64,000 bases of DNA from JADLCB01 sp964398315 (lineage in GTDB: Bacteria > Planctomycetota > Phycisphaerae > Tepidisphaerales > Tepidisphaeraceae): contig CAYNMV010000012.1 of NCBI GenBank assembly GCA_964398315.1, positions 11,194 to 75,193 on the forward strand, read 5' to 3'. The number at the start of each line of letters is the position of its first letter. Positions within the stretch are counted from its first letter, which is position 1. The notes under the pieces are model-generated. The model was not told the DNA's origin. It saw nothing but the letters and a program-made list of their open reading frames with translations, and made no database searches. Of the stretch, positions 18,151 through 26,596 are shown piece after piece. The position numbers and the translations under genes are program-made.

Positions 18151-20601
18151 ATGTCGGACCATGCAGCGAATAACGATGAACTGAAGCAGCGCATCCTTGC
18201 CCACGTACAGGCTGGACGCTACCGGCCGCAGAAGCCACGCCAGATTGCGCGGGAGCTTGGGGCGACCGATGAGGATACCTATCCCGCCTTCCGCCGCGCC
18301 GTGCGCGAATTGCTGGAGAGCGGAAAATTGATCGAGGGCCCGAAAAACACGCTCATGGCGGCCTCGCCGCCGGCCGGCCCCCGCGCCACCCGGCCCATCG
18401 CGCCGGCCGACACGCCCACCCTCGGGCCGGACATGGTGATCGGTCCCTACCGCCAGAATAAACGCGGCTTCGGATTCGTGATGCCGACGCAGCCGGTCAA
18501 GCATGAAGACCTGTACATCGCTGAAGAGGACAACGGCGGCGCCATCAGCGGCGATATCGTCAAGGCCAGGATCACCGGCCGCTATCGCCGTGGCGCTGAG
18601 ACGATGTACGAGGGACGCATCATCGGCATCGTGCAGCGCACGCGCACCCACTTCGTCGGCACGCTCGCGCGGCAGCATGGGCAGTGGTTCGTGCTGCCCG
18701 ATGGCAACGATTTCACCGATCCCATCTCCACGCCCGATGCCGGCTCGCGCCATATCCGGCCGGGGACGAAGGTGGCGGTGGAGCTGACGCAGTATCCCAA
18801 GGGAGACCAGCGGGCGGCCGGGGTCATCACCGAGGTGCTTGGGCAGCAGGGCGAGAAGGATGTAGACCTGCGCGGCATCATCATCCAGTACAACCTGCCC
18901 ACCGATTTCCCCGAGGAATGCAAGCAACAGGCCCGGCAGGCGCTGGATCGCTTCAATGCCACCCTCGATGATGAGCGCCGCCGGCGGCTGGACCTGAGTG
19001 ATGAAATCATCATCACGATCGACCCGGATGATGCCAAGGACTACGATGATGCCATCTCCATCCGCAAGCTCGATGGCGGCAACTGGCAGCTTGGGGTTCA
19101 CATCGCCGATGTATCGTTCTTTGTTGAACCCGGCTCACCACTGGATGAGGAGGCGGCCAAGCGCGGCAACAGCACCTATTTCCCCGGCTTCGTCATCCCC
19201 ATGCTGCCGGAGGTGCTCAGCAACGGCGTCTGCTCACTGCAGGAAGGTGTGCCGCGGCTGTGCAAGAGCGTCTTCATTGAACTGAACGACAAGGGCGAGC
19301 CGGTGGGGACCAAGTTCGCCAACTCGATAATTTCCTCGCGCCGGCGCCTGCGCTATCGCGAGGCACAGGCGATCCTGGATGGCAAGCAGACCATCCCCCA
19401 CCCCGAGGGCGATCGCACCCTCAAGGACTATCCCGAGGAGGTGCTCGACCTGCTGCGCGACATGCAGACACTGGCGCGCAAGATCCAGAAGCGCCGCCAT
19501 GCCGCCGGCCAGCTTGTGCTGGCGCTGCCGCAGGTGGATCTGGTGCTGGATGAAGGCGGGGCGGTGATCGGGGCGGTGCCGGAGGATGAGAGCTTCACCC
19601 ACACCATCATCGAGATGTTCATGGTCGAGGCCAACGAGGCCGTTGCCCGGCTGCTCAATTCGCTAGATGTGCCGTTCATCCGCCGCATCCATCCCGAGCC
19701 CGACCCGGAGCTGAGCGATCGCCTGCGCAATTATGTCCACGTGGCCGGCTACAAGCTGCCCAAGATCATCGACCGCAAGGCGCTGCAGGCGCTGCTGGAG
19801 ACGGTCAAGGACAAGCCCAATGCCTTCGCGGTGAACATGGCTGTATTGCGCAGCCTGACGCGGGCGGAGTACTCGCCCGAGCCGATCGGCCACTACGCCC
19901 TGGCCAGCGAGCAGTATTGCCACTTCACATCTCCCATCCGCCGGTATGCGGATCTGACTGTCCATCGGCTGCTGGAGCGCTACATGGAAGCCCGCGACAA
20001 GTTCAAGGATCGCAAGAAGCGGGCGGCCTATGTGCAGAAAAACTCGCCGACCTACGATGAACTGGTCGAGCTGGGCCGTCGCATCAGCTACACCGAACGG
20101 CGCAGCGCGGATGCCGAGAATGAACTGAGGACGGTCAAGCTGCTGGAACTGCTCTCCGATCGCATCGGCGAGGCATTCCAGGCCGTCGTCACGGGCGTGA
20201 CCAAGTTCGGCATCTTCATGCAGCTCAAGGAATACCTCATCGACGGCTTGGTGCGCTATGAGGACATGGAGGGCGACTGGTGGGAGGTGGATGAGCGCAG
20301 CGGCGTGGTACGCGGCCGCCACACCGGCCAGCGGATCACCATTGGCGATCTGGCGACGGTCCTGGTGGCGCGGGTGGATGTGCCGCGCCGGGAACTCGAC
20401 TTGACCATCCACGAACTGCACCGCAAGCCCAGGGCTGAGGCGATCAATGTAAGCGGTTCGGCGAAGAAAGGGGGCAAAAAGGCGGCGGCGAAGAAAACCA
20501 GCGGCTCTTCGTCCACCGCGCGCCCTGCCCGGCGCCAGACGACCACCGGGACAACCAAGCGCAATCAGCGCAGCAAGTCCCGCGATCGGCGCAAGCGCTG
20601 A
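18151..20601 (+). CDS. rnr: Ribonuclease R
   Basis: A protein of 816 residues in the usual RNase R arrangement. There is an N-terminal winged-helix-like region, two cold-shock OB domains (from IGPYRQNKRGFGFVMP), the RNB catalytic domain with DPDDAKDYDDAIS near residue 290 supplying the metal-binding aspartates, and an S1 domain (VVTGVTKFGIFMQLKEYLIDGLV) near residue 680. The tail is rich in Lys and Ser (KKGGKKAAAKK), as in many RNase R proteins. It degrades structured RNA 3' to 5'. The start MSDHAANNDE is chosen by alignment of the first domain; upstream in-frame codons lack domain support. Confidence 0.95.
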   Translation: MSDHAANNDELKQRILAHVQAGRYRPQKPRQIARELGATDEDTYPAFRRAVRELLESGKLIEGPKNTLMAASPPAGPRATRPIAPADTPTLGPDMVIGPYRQNKRGFGFVMPTQPVKHEDLYIAEEDNGGAISGDIVKARITGRYRRGAETMYEGRIIGIVQRTRTHFVGTLARQHGQWFVLPDGNDFTDPISTPDAGSRHIRPGTKVAVELTQYPKGDQRAAGVITEVLGQQGEKDVDLRGIIIQYNLPTDFPEECKQQARQALDRFNATLDDERRRRLDLSDEIIITIDPDDAKDYDDAISIRKLDGGNWQLGVHIADVSFFVEPGSPLDEEAAKRGNSTYFPGFVIPMLPEVLSNGVCSLQEGVPRLCKSVFIELNDKGEPVGTKFANSIISSRRRLRYREAQAILDGKQTIPHPEGDRTLKDYPEEVLDLLRDMQTLARKIQKRRHAAGQLVLALPQVDLVLDEGGAVIGAVPEDESFTHTIIEMFMVEANEAVARLLNSLDVPFIRRIHPEPDPELSDRLRNYVHVAGYKLPKIIDRKALQALLETVKDKPNAFAVNMAVLRSLTRAEYSPEPIGHYALASEQYCHFTSPIRRYADLTVHRLLERYMEARDKFKDRKKRAAYVQKNSPTYDELVELGRRISYTERRSADAENELRTVKLLELLSDRIGEAFQAVVTGVTKFGIFMQLKEYLIDGLVRYEDMEGDWWEVDERSGVVRGRHTGQRITIGDLATVLVARVDVPRRELDLTIHELHRKPRAEAINVSGSAKKGGKKAAAKKTSGSSSTARPARRQTTTGTTKRNQRSKSRDRRKR

Positions 20602-20654
20602 TTGGCCGGTGCATGCGGGATGGCAGGGATGAACGGGCTTTCACAGCCGGCGTG

Positions 20655-21350
20655 TCATCGGTGCTTGGTCACGCCGGCCTGGTCGCAGTATTGGAGCAGG
20701 GGACAGGTGGAGCACCTGGGCAGGCGGCCAGTGCAGATGTGCTTGCCAAAGGGGACCAGCAGGCGATTGATCTCGATCCAGTAGCGTTGAGGCAGCCTGG
20801 CTTCAAGTTGCTTGCGCGTGCCTTCAGGGGCGCTGGCGCGGACATAGCCCCAGCGGTTGGTAATGCGGTGGACATGGATATCCACACCGATGCCATGCGC
20901 TTTGCCGGTGGCGATGCCGAGGATCAGGTTGGCGCACTTGGGACCGATGCCGCGGAAGCCGGTCAATACGCTGAAGTCGGCCGGCAGTTGTCCCTCGTGC
21001 TCGCGCACGGCGATCTCAGCGATGGCATGGATCTGGCGGGCCTTTTCCGCGTGAAACGAGCAGGTGGCGATCAGCTTGTCGATCTGCTCGGCAGAGAGGG
21101 CTGTCACCTGCTGCGGAGTATGCGCTTTTTTGAACAGCCGCCGGGCAGTCGGGATCGTCACTTCATCCAGCGTGCGGATGGAGATGACACAGCCCACCAG
21201 CACCTCGAACAGGCTCCGGTGCCCCTCCTCGGCCAGGACGAATAACGCAGCTTTTTCGAACGGCTCGACCGCCTGCTCCAGGCGCGCAAACACCTCATCC
21301 ACATCAAACGGCTTCACCTTCCCAGCACCAGCGCTCGGGTTTGCGGCCAT
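20655..21350 (-). CDS. nth: Endonuclease III-type DNA glycosylase/AP lyase
   Basis: A protein of 231 residues. The helix-hairpin-helix LTGFRGIGPKCANLILG carries the catalytic Lys, and VDIHVHRITNRWG carries the catalytic Asp. The C-terminal cluster CTGRLPRCSTCPLLQYC has the exact CX6CX2CX5C spacing for a [4Fe-4S] cluster. Base-excision repair of oxidised pyrimidines is the expected role. The region that in E. coli inserts a Gln into the DNA helix reads SIRTLDEVT here, with Arg in place of Gln. The start at MAANPSAG is preferred because GGAG lies six bases upstream; an ATG 33 bases earlier lacks one. It converges with rnr. Confidence 0.93.
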   Translation of the reverse strand: MAANPSAGAGKVKPFDVDEVFARLEQAVEPFEKAALFVLAEEGHRSLFEVLVGCVISIRTLDEVTIPTARRLFKKAHTPQQVTALSAEQIDKLIATCSFHAEKARQIHAIAEIAVREHEGQLPADFSVLTGFRGIGPKCANLILGIATGKAHGIGVDIHVHRITNRWGYVRASAPEGTRKQLEARLPQRYWIEINRLLVPFGKHICTGRLPRCSTCPLLQYCDQAGVTKHR

Positions 21351-21516
21351 CCGTAACTCCGATCCAGGTGTGATCGCGTCCATTTAACTTCGCGCGGTCG
21401 AGGCCTGCTGCGGATCGGCCGGAAAACGCGAAGCCGCGATGAGTACGGGAACAGATGGATGGTCAATGAGGTGACATGGGTGGCTCGCCCCGTGCCCCTT
21501 CAATGTCCACTCATTC

Positions 21517-23223
21517 TCACGCCTTGTCAGCATGGCGCGCTGGCTGGGCGCCGACAACGGATAATCCCGGTGGCGGCTGGGGTGCATCGCTGAGCTGGCG
21601 GGCAACGCCGCGATAGTCGACCAGGGTAGCGATGCCGGCGAACAGCAGTTCGCCGGCGATCGACCAGAGCCGCAGCAGGAAGGCGATAAAATACATGGTC
21701 GCCAGGATGGTGCTGGCATCGCCCAGCTCGGTGCGCACCGGCGCGGGGATGATCAGGAGCATCACTCCGCCAAAGACCAGCTCGCGCACGCCCATCCCAG
21801 CGCTGGAAAAGACGGCCAGAAACCCGGCTACCCAGGCCAGCGAGTATGCGCCGGCCACCACCCACCACTTGCTGGGTTCCAGCGGCAACGGTGCAGCGGC
21901 AACGATGTAGACCCCGCCCGCCTGCCAGAGCAGGCCGATAAAGGTCCACCCCAGCAGCAGCAGCATTTTCCAGCCGTCCAGGCGCACGACGATCGGCGGC
22001 TTGCCGATCCGTTTCAGGATGGCGTTGACCAGGCGGTAGTAAATGCTCGGGTGGACCAGCAGCCCCAGTGCCGGCACCAGTGCGATCGCCACCCACATCC
22101 ACACCTCGGCCTGCCCCTCCAGTTGTTTGATGCCAAACCACGCCAGGCACAGCACCGCCAGCGCCACGTTGGCCAGCAGGAAGAGCGTAAGCTCCAACAG
22201 TTGTACGGTGGAGGAGATGGTTCCCGGGATGCCGTAGGGCTTGATCATGTAGGCCCGGCCGATCACCTGGAAGATCGAGCCGGGGATGTAGCGGGCCAGT
22301 TCCGAATAAGACCAGATGCGCATGGCCGGCGCCATCGGCAGCCTGAAGCCGAATCCCTGGAGCATCGACCGCCAGACCAGCGCCCGGAAGACGAACAGGA
22401 ACAGCGCGAACATGATCGTGAAGATCACGCCGGGGATGAGCAGATCGGCCAGGGCGGTTGCCAGCATACGATCGCGCACCTGATCCCACTTCTCGTAGAT
22501 CGGCCGCAGCATCATGAAGATGATCAGGGCCATGAGGGTCAGGCCGACAGTGAAGCGCAGATGCTTGCGGATGGCATGCCAGAATCGGCGCAGGCGGGCG
22601 TAATGGCGCTCGTGGAGTTCGACGATCTCGCCTTCCTCGACGGTGTCATCCTGCCCGACCTGCCCGTGAATATGGCGGCGACGCCGGCGCGGAGGCAGCA
22701 GGTGGACGCCGTGGCGGCGCAGCCACGGCCGCATGATCCGCCTGGCCCGCGGCATGCCGCGCACCAGCAGGTTCCCGAAGCGCAGCGTCTGGTGCGCCAG
22801 GATCCAGGTCAAGGCGACGGCGGCGGCATATACCCCCAGGGCCATCAGCGGATGATTAACCAGCCACGCGACCGCCTCCAGATCGACAATGGCGCCATAC
22901 CAGAACAGCCCGACCGGCAGCAGCAGTGACACCGCCAGCTTCAGCAGGGTGAACGGGCGCAAGTACAGGTCCAGCGGCTTGCCGCGCAGCACCCGGGCGG
23001 CCAGCCGGCGCTTGCCTGGAAAGGTGATCAGGGCGAAGCCGAGCAGGAACAGGGGGATGCCGCCGGGGCCGGGGATGGCCACGCCGATCGGCCCGGCCGA
23101 GAGGATCAGCAGCCAGCCGATGATGTTCTTGAGCACGAACCAGAAGTAGTCCGCGACGAACTGCTGGATGCGGGCCACGGGGGAATCGTGTGGGGGCGGA
23201 CTGTAGTCGAGCCGGTGCGTCAT
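21517..23223 (-). CDS. Flippase-like multi-span membrane protein (lysylphosphatidylglycerol synthase TM-domain family)
   Basis: A protein of 568 residues with about ten predicted membrane spans in two blocks separated by a basic, charged loop near residues 160-215 (PPRRRRRHIHG). The second block holds the family hallmarks: YSELARYIPGSIFQVIGRAYM near residue 310, and later FSSAGMGVRELVFGG. Proteins of this family move lipids or lipid-linked sugars across the membrane, often beside glycosyltransferases, but none is present here. An alternative view is the membrane part of MprF without its synthase domain. A possible -10 (TACAAT) is at 23250-23255 on the minus strand. No clear ribosome site. Confidence 0.8.
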   Translation of the reverse strand: MTHRLDYSPPPHDSPVARIQQFVADYFWFVLKNIIGWLLILSAGPIGVAIPGPGGIPLFLLGFALITFPGKRRLAARVLRGKPLDLYLRPFTLLKLAVSLLLPVGLFWYGAIVDLEAVAWLVNHPLMALGVYAAAVALTWILAHQTLRFGNLLVRGMPRARRIMRPWLRRHGVHLLPPRRRRRHIHGQVGQDDTVEEGEIVELHERHYARLRRFWHAIRKHLRFTVGLTLMALIIFMMLRPIYEKWDQVRDRMLATALADLLIPGVIFTIMFALFLFVFRALVWRSMLQGFGFRLPMAPAMRIWSYSELARYIPGSIFQVIGRAYMIKPYGIPGTISSTVQLLELTLFLLANVALAVLCLAWFGIKQLEGQAEVWMWVAIALVPALGLLVHPSIYYRLVNAILKRIGKPPIVVRLDGWKMLLLLGWTFIGLLWQAGGVYIVAAAPLPLEPSKWWVVAGAYSLAWVAGFLAVFSSAGMGVRELVFGGVMLLIIPAPVRTELGDASTILATMYFIAFLLRLWSIAGELLFAGIATLVDYRGVARQLSDAPQPPPGLSVVGAQPARHADKA

Positions 23224-23368
23224 AAATGGAAAATTAATCGCAGCGGAAAATTGTAGCGTCGTGACGGGATGAGGCGAGCGGCGGGGCGTTCTAATCTTCG
23301 CCTCACTCTCGAACCCCCACTTGTCTCACCAGCGGCTCATGCTTTTCGGGAACCAGAGCGCATTCGCC

Positions 23369-23396
23369 GGAGCCCTGCATGCACATGCGGGGCTCC
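23369..23396. repeat. Near-perfect 28-base palindrome downstream of the permease gene
   Basis: The sequence pairs with itself over 13 bp (GGAGCCC outer arm, GCATG inner arm, one T-G wobble) around a two-base centre. It lies 32 bases beyond the permease stop on the minus strand. There is no adjoining T-run, so it could be an RNA-stabilising 3' hairpin, a protein-binding site or a copy of a small repeat. I saw no second copy in this window. Confidence 0.5.
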
Positions 23397-23427
23397 AGGG
23401 CGGGCGCTCGCGTGAATCCCGATCCGG

Positions 23428-24876
23428 TCACGCCGCCACGAGGTTGTCCGCCACCGGGGTGCCATAGGCCTTGAGCGCAGGGACCAGGCCGGCCAGGAAG
23501 GCGATCACGACCACGCCCCCCAGCAGAAGCAGCTCCATGATGCCGAACTGATACCAGTGGATCCCCTCACCGACGATCCGGCGCAGGTACACCGAGCCGC
23601 CGGCCGCGACGAGATGCCCGCCCAGCAGGCCGACCACGCCGCCAACCAGGCCCACGAGCGTCGCTTCCAGGCAGATGATGCCGAGGATGGTGCGACGGGT
23701 AGCGCCCAGGGCGCGAATAATGGCGATTTCCCGGGCGCGGGCGGTGATCGAGTTGTAGATGCTGACCAGGATTGACACGCCGGCGACGATCGAAACCAGT
23801 ACGCTGATCATCAGCAGGGCGCTGGCGCTGGGGGCCAGGAAGGTCTGGAAGAACTCGCGCATGACCATCGCCGGGTTGACGGCGGTGGCCTCATCGCGGT
23901 TGTTGATGATGAAAAAGATCTGCTGGGCGAAAAAGCCGGTTTGCCCGCGGGTGTCAACGAAGATGGCATTGATGCGCCACTTGTGCTGCGGGATGTCCAG
24001 CTTGATGCGACCCTCTTCATCGAGGGTGTAGTTGCTGTGGGCGTGCGGGGTGGCAGCGCTTTCACCGCGCACGGCGGCGATGGCTTCCAGTCCCTCGCCA
24101 TGCTCATCAATTGCGTAGAAAGTGGGCAGGGGAATGAACAGGAGCTTGTCGTTGGCGGTGTGGGTGCGGTCGAGTATGCCGACGACCGTCCATTCCTGAT
24201 CATGCTCATCGGCCAGGGTATCGCCGCTGGTCAGGCCGTGGGTGGCTTTGAAAGTGCTGCCCAGTGTCAGGCCGGTGGCCCGCGCCACCTCCTGCCCGAT
24301 GACCGCCTCAAACTTCTGCCCGTGGTACATGCGGCCTTCGGCGAGCGTGAATTTACGGCCCTGGCGATACTCCAGCACGGGGGCGGCGGTGGGGCGATCG
24401 GGATCGCGCTGGGGTGAATCGAGCTTTGGGTTCTGATAGCCCGGCAGGCGATGGCCCCGGGCGTCGTAGCCTTCCAGGGGCTGGCCTTCATCGTCGAAGC
24501 CGAACATCTGGGGCGGGGTGCCAACGATGCGGTAACCCTCGTAGTTGTCTCCCACCGCGATGGGAACGGCCACGCTGGCATAGCGGGCTAATTCACCCTC
24601 CGGGCCAAACCAGTTCGTGTAGAGCGAGTAGGGGATCGACCCCGGTGACTGGTCGATGTGATAGACGCTGTTCAGCACCAGTTGCAGCGGCGAACCCTTG
24701 GCGCCAATCACCACGTCATAGCCGAAATCGCTCTGGGCAAACATCGCTTCGCTCTCACGCTGGAGAACGAGAATCGCGATGGCCAGGGCCACCCCGAGCA
24801 TGACCGACAGCAGCGTGAGCCAGGTAGACAAAGCCCGCTGGCGCATCTGTTTAAGGACGAGCTGGAAGAGATTCAT
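23428..24876 (-). CDS. FtsX/MacB-type ABC transporter permease
   Basis: A protein of 482 residues. One membrane span (LLSVMLGVALAIAILVL, about residues 18-34) is followed by a large periplasmic domain of about 300 residues and three C-terminal spans, with the family segment REIAIIRALGATRRTILG before the third. This is the architecture of LolC/E and MacB permeases, which extract lipoproteins or push substrates by mechanotransmission. No ATP-binding partner gene adjoins it, so the ATPase must be elsewhere. GGGAGG lies eight bases before the ATG. Its promoter overlaps a Fur-family-like operator, which suggests control by a metal; from memory, similar permeases occur in zinc-regulated clusters of Gammaproteobacteria. 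Confidence 0.85.
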   Translation of the reverse strand: MNLFQLVLKQMRQRALSTWLTLLSVMLGVALAIAILVLQRESEAMFAQSDFGYDVVIGAKGSPLQLVLNSVYHIDQSPGSIPYSLYTNWFGPEGELARYASVAVPIAVGDNYEGYRIVGTPPQMFGFDDEGQPLEGYDARGHRLPGYQNPKLDSPQRDPDRPTAAPVLEYRQGRKFTLAEGRMYHGQKFEAVIGQEVARATGLTLGSTFKATHGLTSGDTLADEHDQEWTVVGILDRTHTANDKLLFIPLPTFYAIDEHGEGLEAIAAVRGESAATPHAHSNYTLDEEGRIKLDIPQHKWRINAIFVDTRGQTGFFAQQIFFIINNRDEATAVNPAMVMREFFQTFLAPSASALLMISVLVSIVAGVSILVSIYNSITARAREIAIIRALGATRRTILGIICLEATLVGLVGGVVGLLGGHLVAAGGSVYLRRIVGEGIHWYQFGIMELLLLGGVVVIAFLAGLVPALKAYGTPVADNLVAA

Positions 24877-24972
24877 GGGGCCGCCTCCCGCATGGATGTT
24901 CTGCAAGTCAGTTGCATTTGTCAAACCCGCGGAGGGTGCACCTCCCTGGGCACGGCCACTTCGAATTTTTTA

Positions 24973-25001
24973 ACTATGATCTTGTTGACACTGAGTCTCA
25001 A
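24973..25001 (-). promoter_or_regulatory. Predicted sigma-70-type promoter of the permease gene
   Basis: Read leftward, a -35 TTGAGA (24996-25001) and a -10 CATAGT (24973-24978) are separated by exactly 17 bases. The -35 matches five of six consensus bases and the -10 four. Transcription would begin near 24966, giving a leader of about 90 nucleotides. The -35 lies inside the first inverted-repeat operator. Confidence 0.5.
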
Positions 25002-25037
25002 CCTACTACTCTGCTGCCTTGATGAGACTGATTCTCA
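24986..25037. promoter_or_regulatory. Two Fur-family-like operators
   Basis: Two 15-base inverted repeats, TGACACTGAGTCTCA (24986-25000) and TGAGACTGATTCTCA (25023-25037), share arms and have centres 37 bases apart. Both follow the 7-1-7 pattern TGAnAATnATTnTCA used by Fur, Zur and Mur repressors; the second departs from it at one base. The first covers the -35 of the permease promoter, the expected place for repression. Which metal and which regulator are unknown. The pseudopilin gene on the other side starts 68 bases from the second box and could also be affected. Confidence 0.55.
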
Positions 25038-25104
25038 ATCCCGTTTTAACAGCCAATACGAGGCCCGCGGGGTCGGGTGTGGTGGCTGAGTCAGGAGTGG
25101 TTTG

Positions 25105-26049
25105 ATGTATACCGGGGAAACACTGGGGAACACCGTATCTGATGGAGTGCGATTCGATGGAGCGTGGCTGGCCGGCCCGGCCCATCGCAAGGGGCTGGCT
25201 GCATGCCGGGCATTCACGCTGGTTGAGCTGCTGGTCGTCATCGGCATCATCGCGCTGCTGATCAGCATCCTGCTGCCGGCGCTGAACAAAGCGCGGGAAA
25301 GCGCCATTACCATCAAGAGTTTGTCGAACCTGAGGCAGATTGGTACGGCCATCCAGAACTACCGCAGCGATCACCGCAACCTGTATCCGCCGATGAGTGA
25401 TGAAACGACCTTTCCCAAGAAGCGCTGGGCCGACCTGCTGTGGCCGTACCTGCAGACGGCCGAGGTCTATCGCAGTCCGGCACTGAGCGAGGAAGAGCGT
25501 AATCGCCTGACCCAGGCCTTCGCTCATACGCTTAACCAGGATGATGGCACGGCCACCGAGGAGACCCAGTACTTCGGCGGCTATGGTTACAACTACCAGT
25601 ACCTGGGCAATGGGCGCACGCTCGGTGGCAAGTATTCGCCATACTTCGCTACCCCCAATGACATCCGCGCCAGCAGCGAGACGATCGCGGTGGCCGATAC
25701 CAACGGCTCACGCAACGGTGGGGATTTTTACACCCGAACGGGCAACTACGTGGTCGATCCGCCGCTGGGGTCGGTGGCGCTGGGGTCCAAAGGGACCCGG
25801 CGAAACGATGGTGGACCGGGTAACGGTAATTCCTACTACCCCGGCCAAGATGATGAAACCGGCACCGCCGGCCAGATCACGTACCGCTATCGCTCCACCC
25901 CGGCCGAGCGCAACGGCGGCAAGGTGGCCGTGGTCTTCTGCGATGGCCATGGTGAGACCATGAAGCTTGAGCAGATGGATGACTACGACAATGATGGCGT
26001 TCCCGATAACGGGTACTGGAATGGCAAGGCGGATCCAAACGTTCGATGA
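25105..26049 (+). CDS. Type II secretion-like pseudopilin (planctomycete type)
   Basis: A protein of 314 residues. After a long leader of about 36 residues comes FTLVELLVVIGIIALLISILLPAL-type sequence, the prepilin peptidase site and hydrophobic helix, followed by KARESAITIKSLSNLRQIG. The C-terminal region has VAVVFCDGHGE, the F.DGH feature of the abundant planctomycete pseudopilins, and an acidic DNDGVPDNG stretch. AGGAG lies seven bases before the ATG. These proteins are inserted in the membrane and may form short pseudopili; individual roles are unknown. The leader before the cleavage site is longer than usual. A strong terminator follows within 50 bases, so the gene is likely monocistronic. 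Confidence 0.88.
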   Translation: MYTGETLGNTVSDGVRFDGAWLAGPAHRKGLAACRAFTLVELLVVIGIIALLISILLPALNKARESAITIKSLSNLRQIGTAIQNYRSDHRNLYPPMSDETTFPKKRWADLLWPYLQTAEVYRSPALSEEERNRLTQAFAHTLNQDDGTATEETQYFGGYGYNYQYLGNGRTLGGKYSPYFATPNDIRASSETIAVADTNGSRNGGDFYTRTGNYVVDPPLGSVALGSKGTRRNDGGPGNGNSYYPGQDDETGTAGQITYRYRSTPAERNGGKVAVVFCDGHGETMKLEQMDDYDNDGVPDNGYWNGKADPNVR

Positions 26050-26097
26050 GCGAAGCCATCGTGTTCCGACATCGCCGGACGAATACCGATGAAACCT

Positions 26098-26139
26098 GCC
26101 GGGAGAGTGGGAGTTTTCCTGCTCTCCCGGCTTCTTTTT
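26098..26139 (+). terminator. Rho-independent terminator of the pseudopilin gene
   Basis: A perfect 10-bp stem (GCCGGGAGAG/CTCTCCCGGC), a 14-base loop and a following CTTCTTTTT run. Confidence 0.85.
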
Positions 26140-26226
26140 AGGCCTACTTTGGCCGAAGCCTGCTTCGCCAAGCGGCAAATGGATGGCGATCGGATGCGTG
26201 AGGTAAATAGAAGCGGGAGAAGGGGC

Positions 26227-26263
26227 AAAAAAAGGCCCTGGATGCGGGGAAGACATCCAGGGC
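26227..26263 (-). terminator. Rho-independent terminator of a short leftward transcript
   Basis: On the minus strand a perfect 10-bp stem (GCCCTGGATG/CATCCAGGGC) with a nine-base loop is followed, after one base, by seven Ts. It lies about 80 bases past the stop of the 26-residue peptide gene and is the natural end of its transcript. Confidence 0.8.
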
Positions 26264-26287
26264 TCAGGGGGAGGGTAGGAGCTTGTG

Positions 26288-26330
26288 GTGAGGAAAGCGA
26301 CCGTACTCGGTTCCCGCGTCGCTTCCTCAC
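26288..26330 (-). other. Strong hairpin in the 3' part of the small-peptide transcript
   Basis: GTGAGGAAAGCGAC (26288-26301) pairs with GTCGCTTCCTCAC (26318-26330) with a single bulged base and a 16-base loop. It begins 14 bases after the peptide stop codon on the minus strand and precedes the terminator, so the transcript would have two consecutive stable stem-loops. Confidence 0.6.
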
Positions 26331-26344
26331 GATGTTCTCATTTT

Positions 26345-26425
26345 TCACATCGCTGCGATCAGCAGACTCACCAGAATCACATATCCGACCGCAGTGATGA
26401 TTCCAATCGCTTTCGCGTCCATCAT
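26345..26425 (-). CDS. Putative 26-residue single-span membrane peptide
   Basis: The frame starts with two ATG codons and encodes MMDAKAIGIITAVGYV followed by ILVSLLIAAM. From residue 7 to the end it is one continuous hydrophobic helix. AGAAGGA stands eight bases before the first ATG, a better ribosome site than most genes in this window have. The upstream region (about 26470-26540) is strikingly AT-rich against a GC-rich background, consistent with a promoter, though I could not settle on one -35/-10 pair. A hairpin and a strong terminator follow. It may be a small regulatory membrane protein or a type I toxin-like peptide; neither is shown. No family recognised. Confidence 0.55.
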   Translation of the reverse strand: MMDAKAIGIITAVGYVILVSLLIAAM

Positions 26426-26596
26426 CGCCGTGTCCTTCTGTTGCTCATCCAGATAGACACAGCGCACGATGTCTTCGTTAGCGTTAATTAACAATAGTCT
26501 AGTAATATTTCCAAGTCTACCCCTGCAATTCAAAAATTTCAGTCATGGCATGTGTCAGATGAGACAAGTGATCGCAATCGCAGAAACTGCTGAAGA

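Noticed and set aside
24877..24924. In-frame TTG extension of the permease by 16 codons
   Set aside because: There is no ribosome site before the TTG, while GGGAGG lies eight bases before the ATG at 24876.
26288..26330. GAGGAAAGCGACCG resembling the start of the RNase P RNA core
   Set aside because: The true core continues as GTCCGGGCT and needs several other conserved blocks, none of which are nearby; the segment is explained as one arm of a hairpin.
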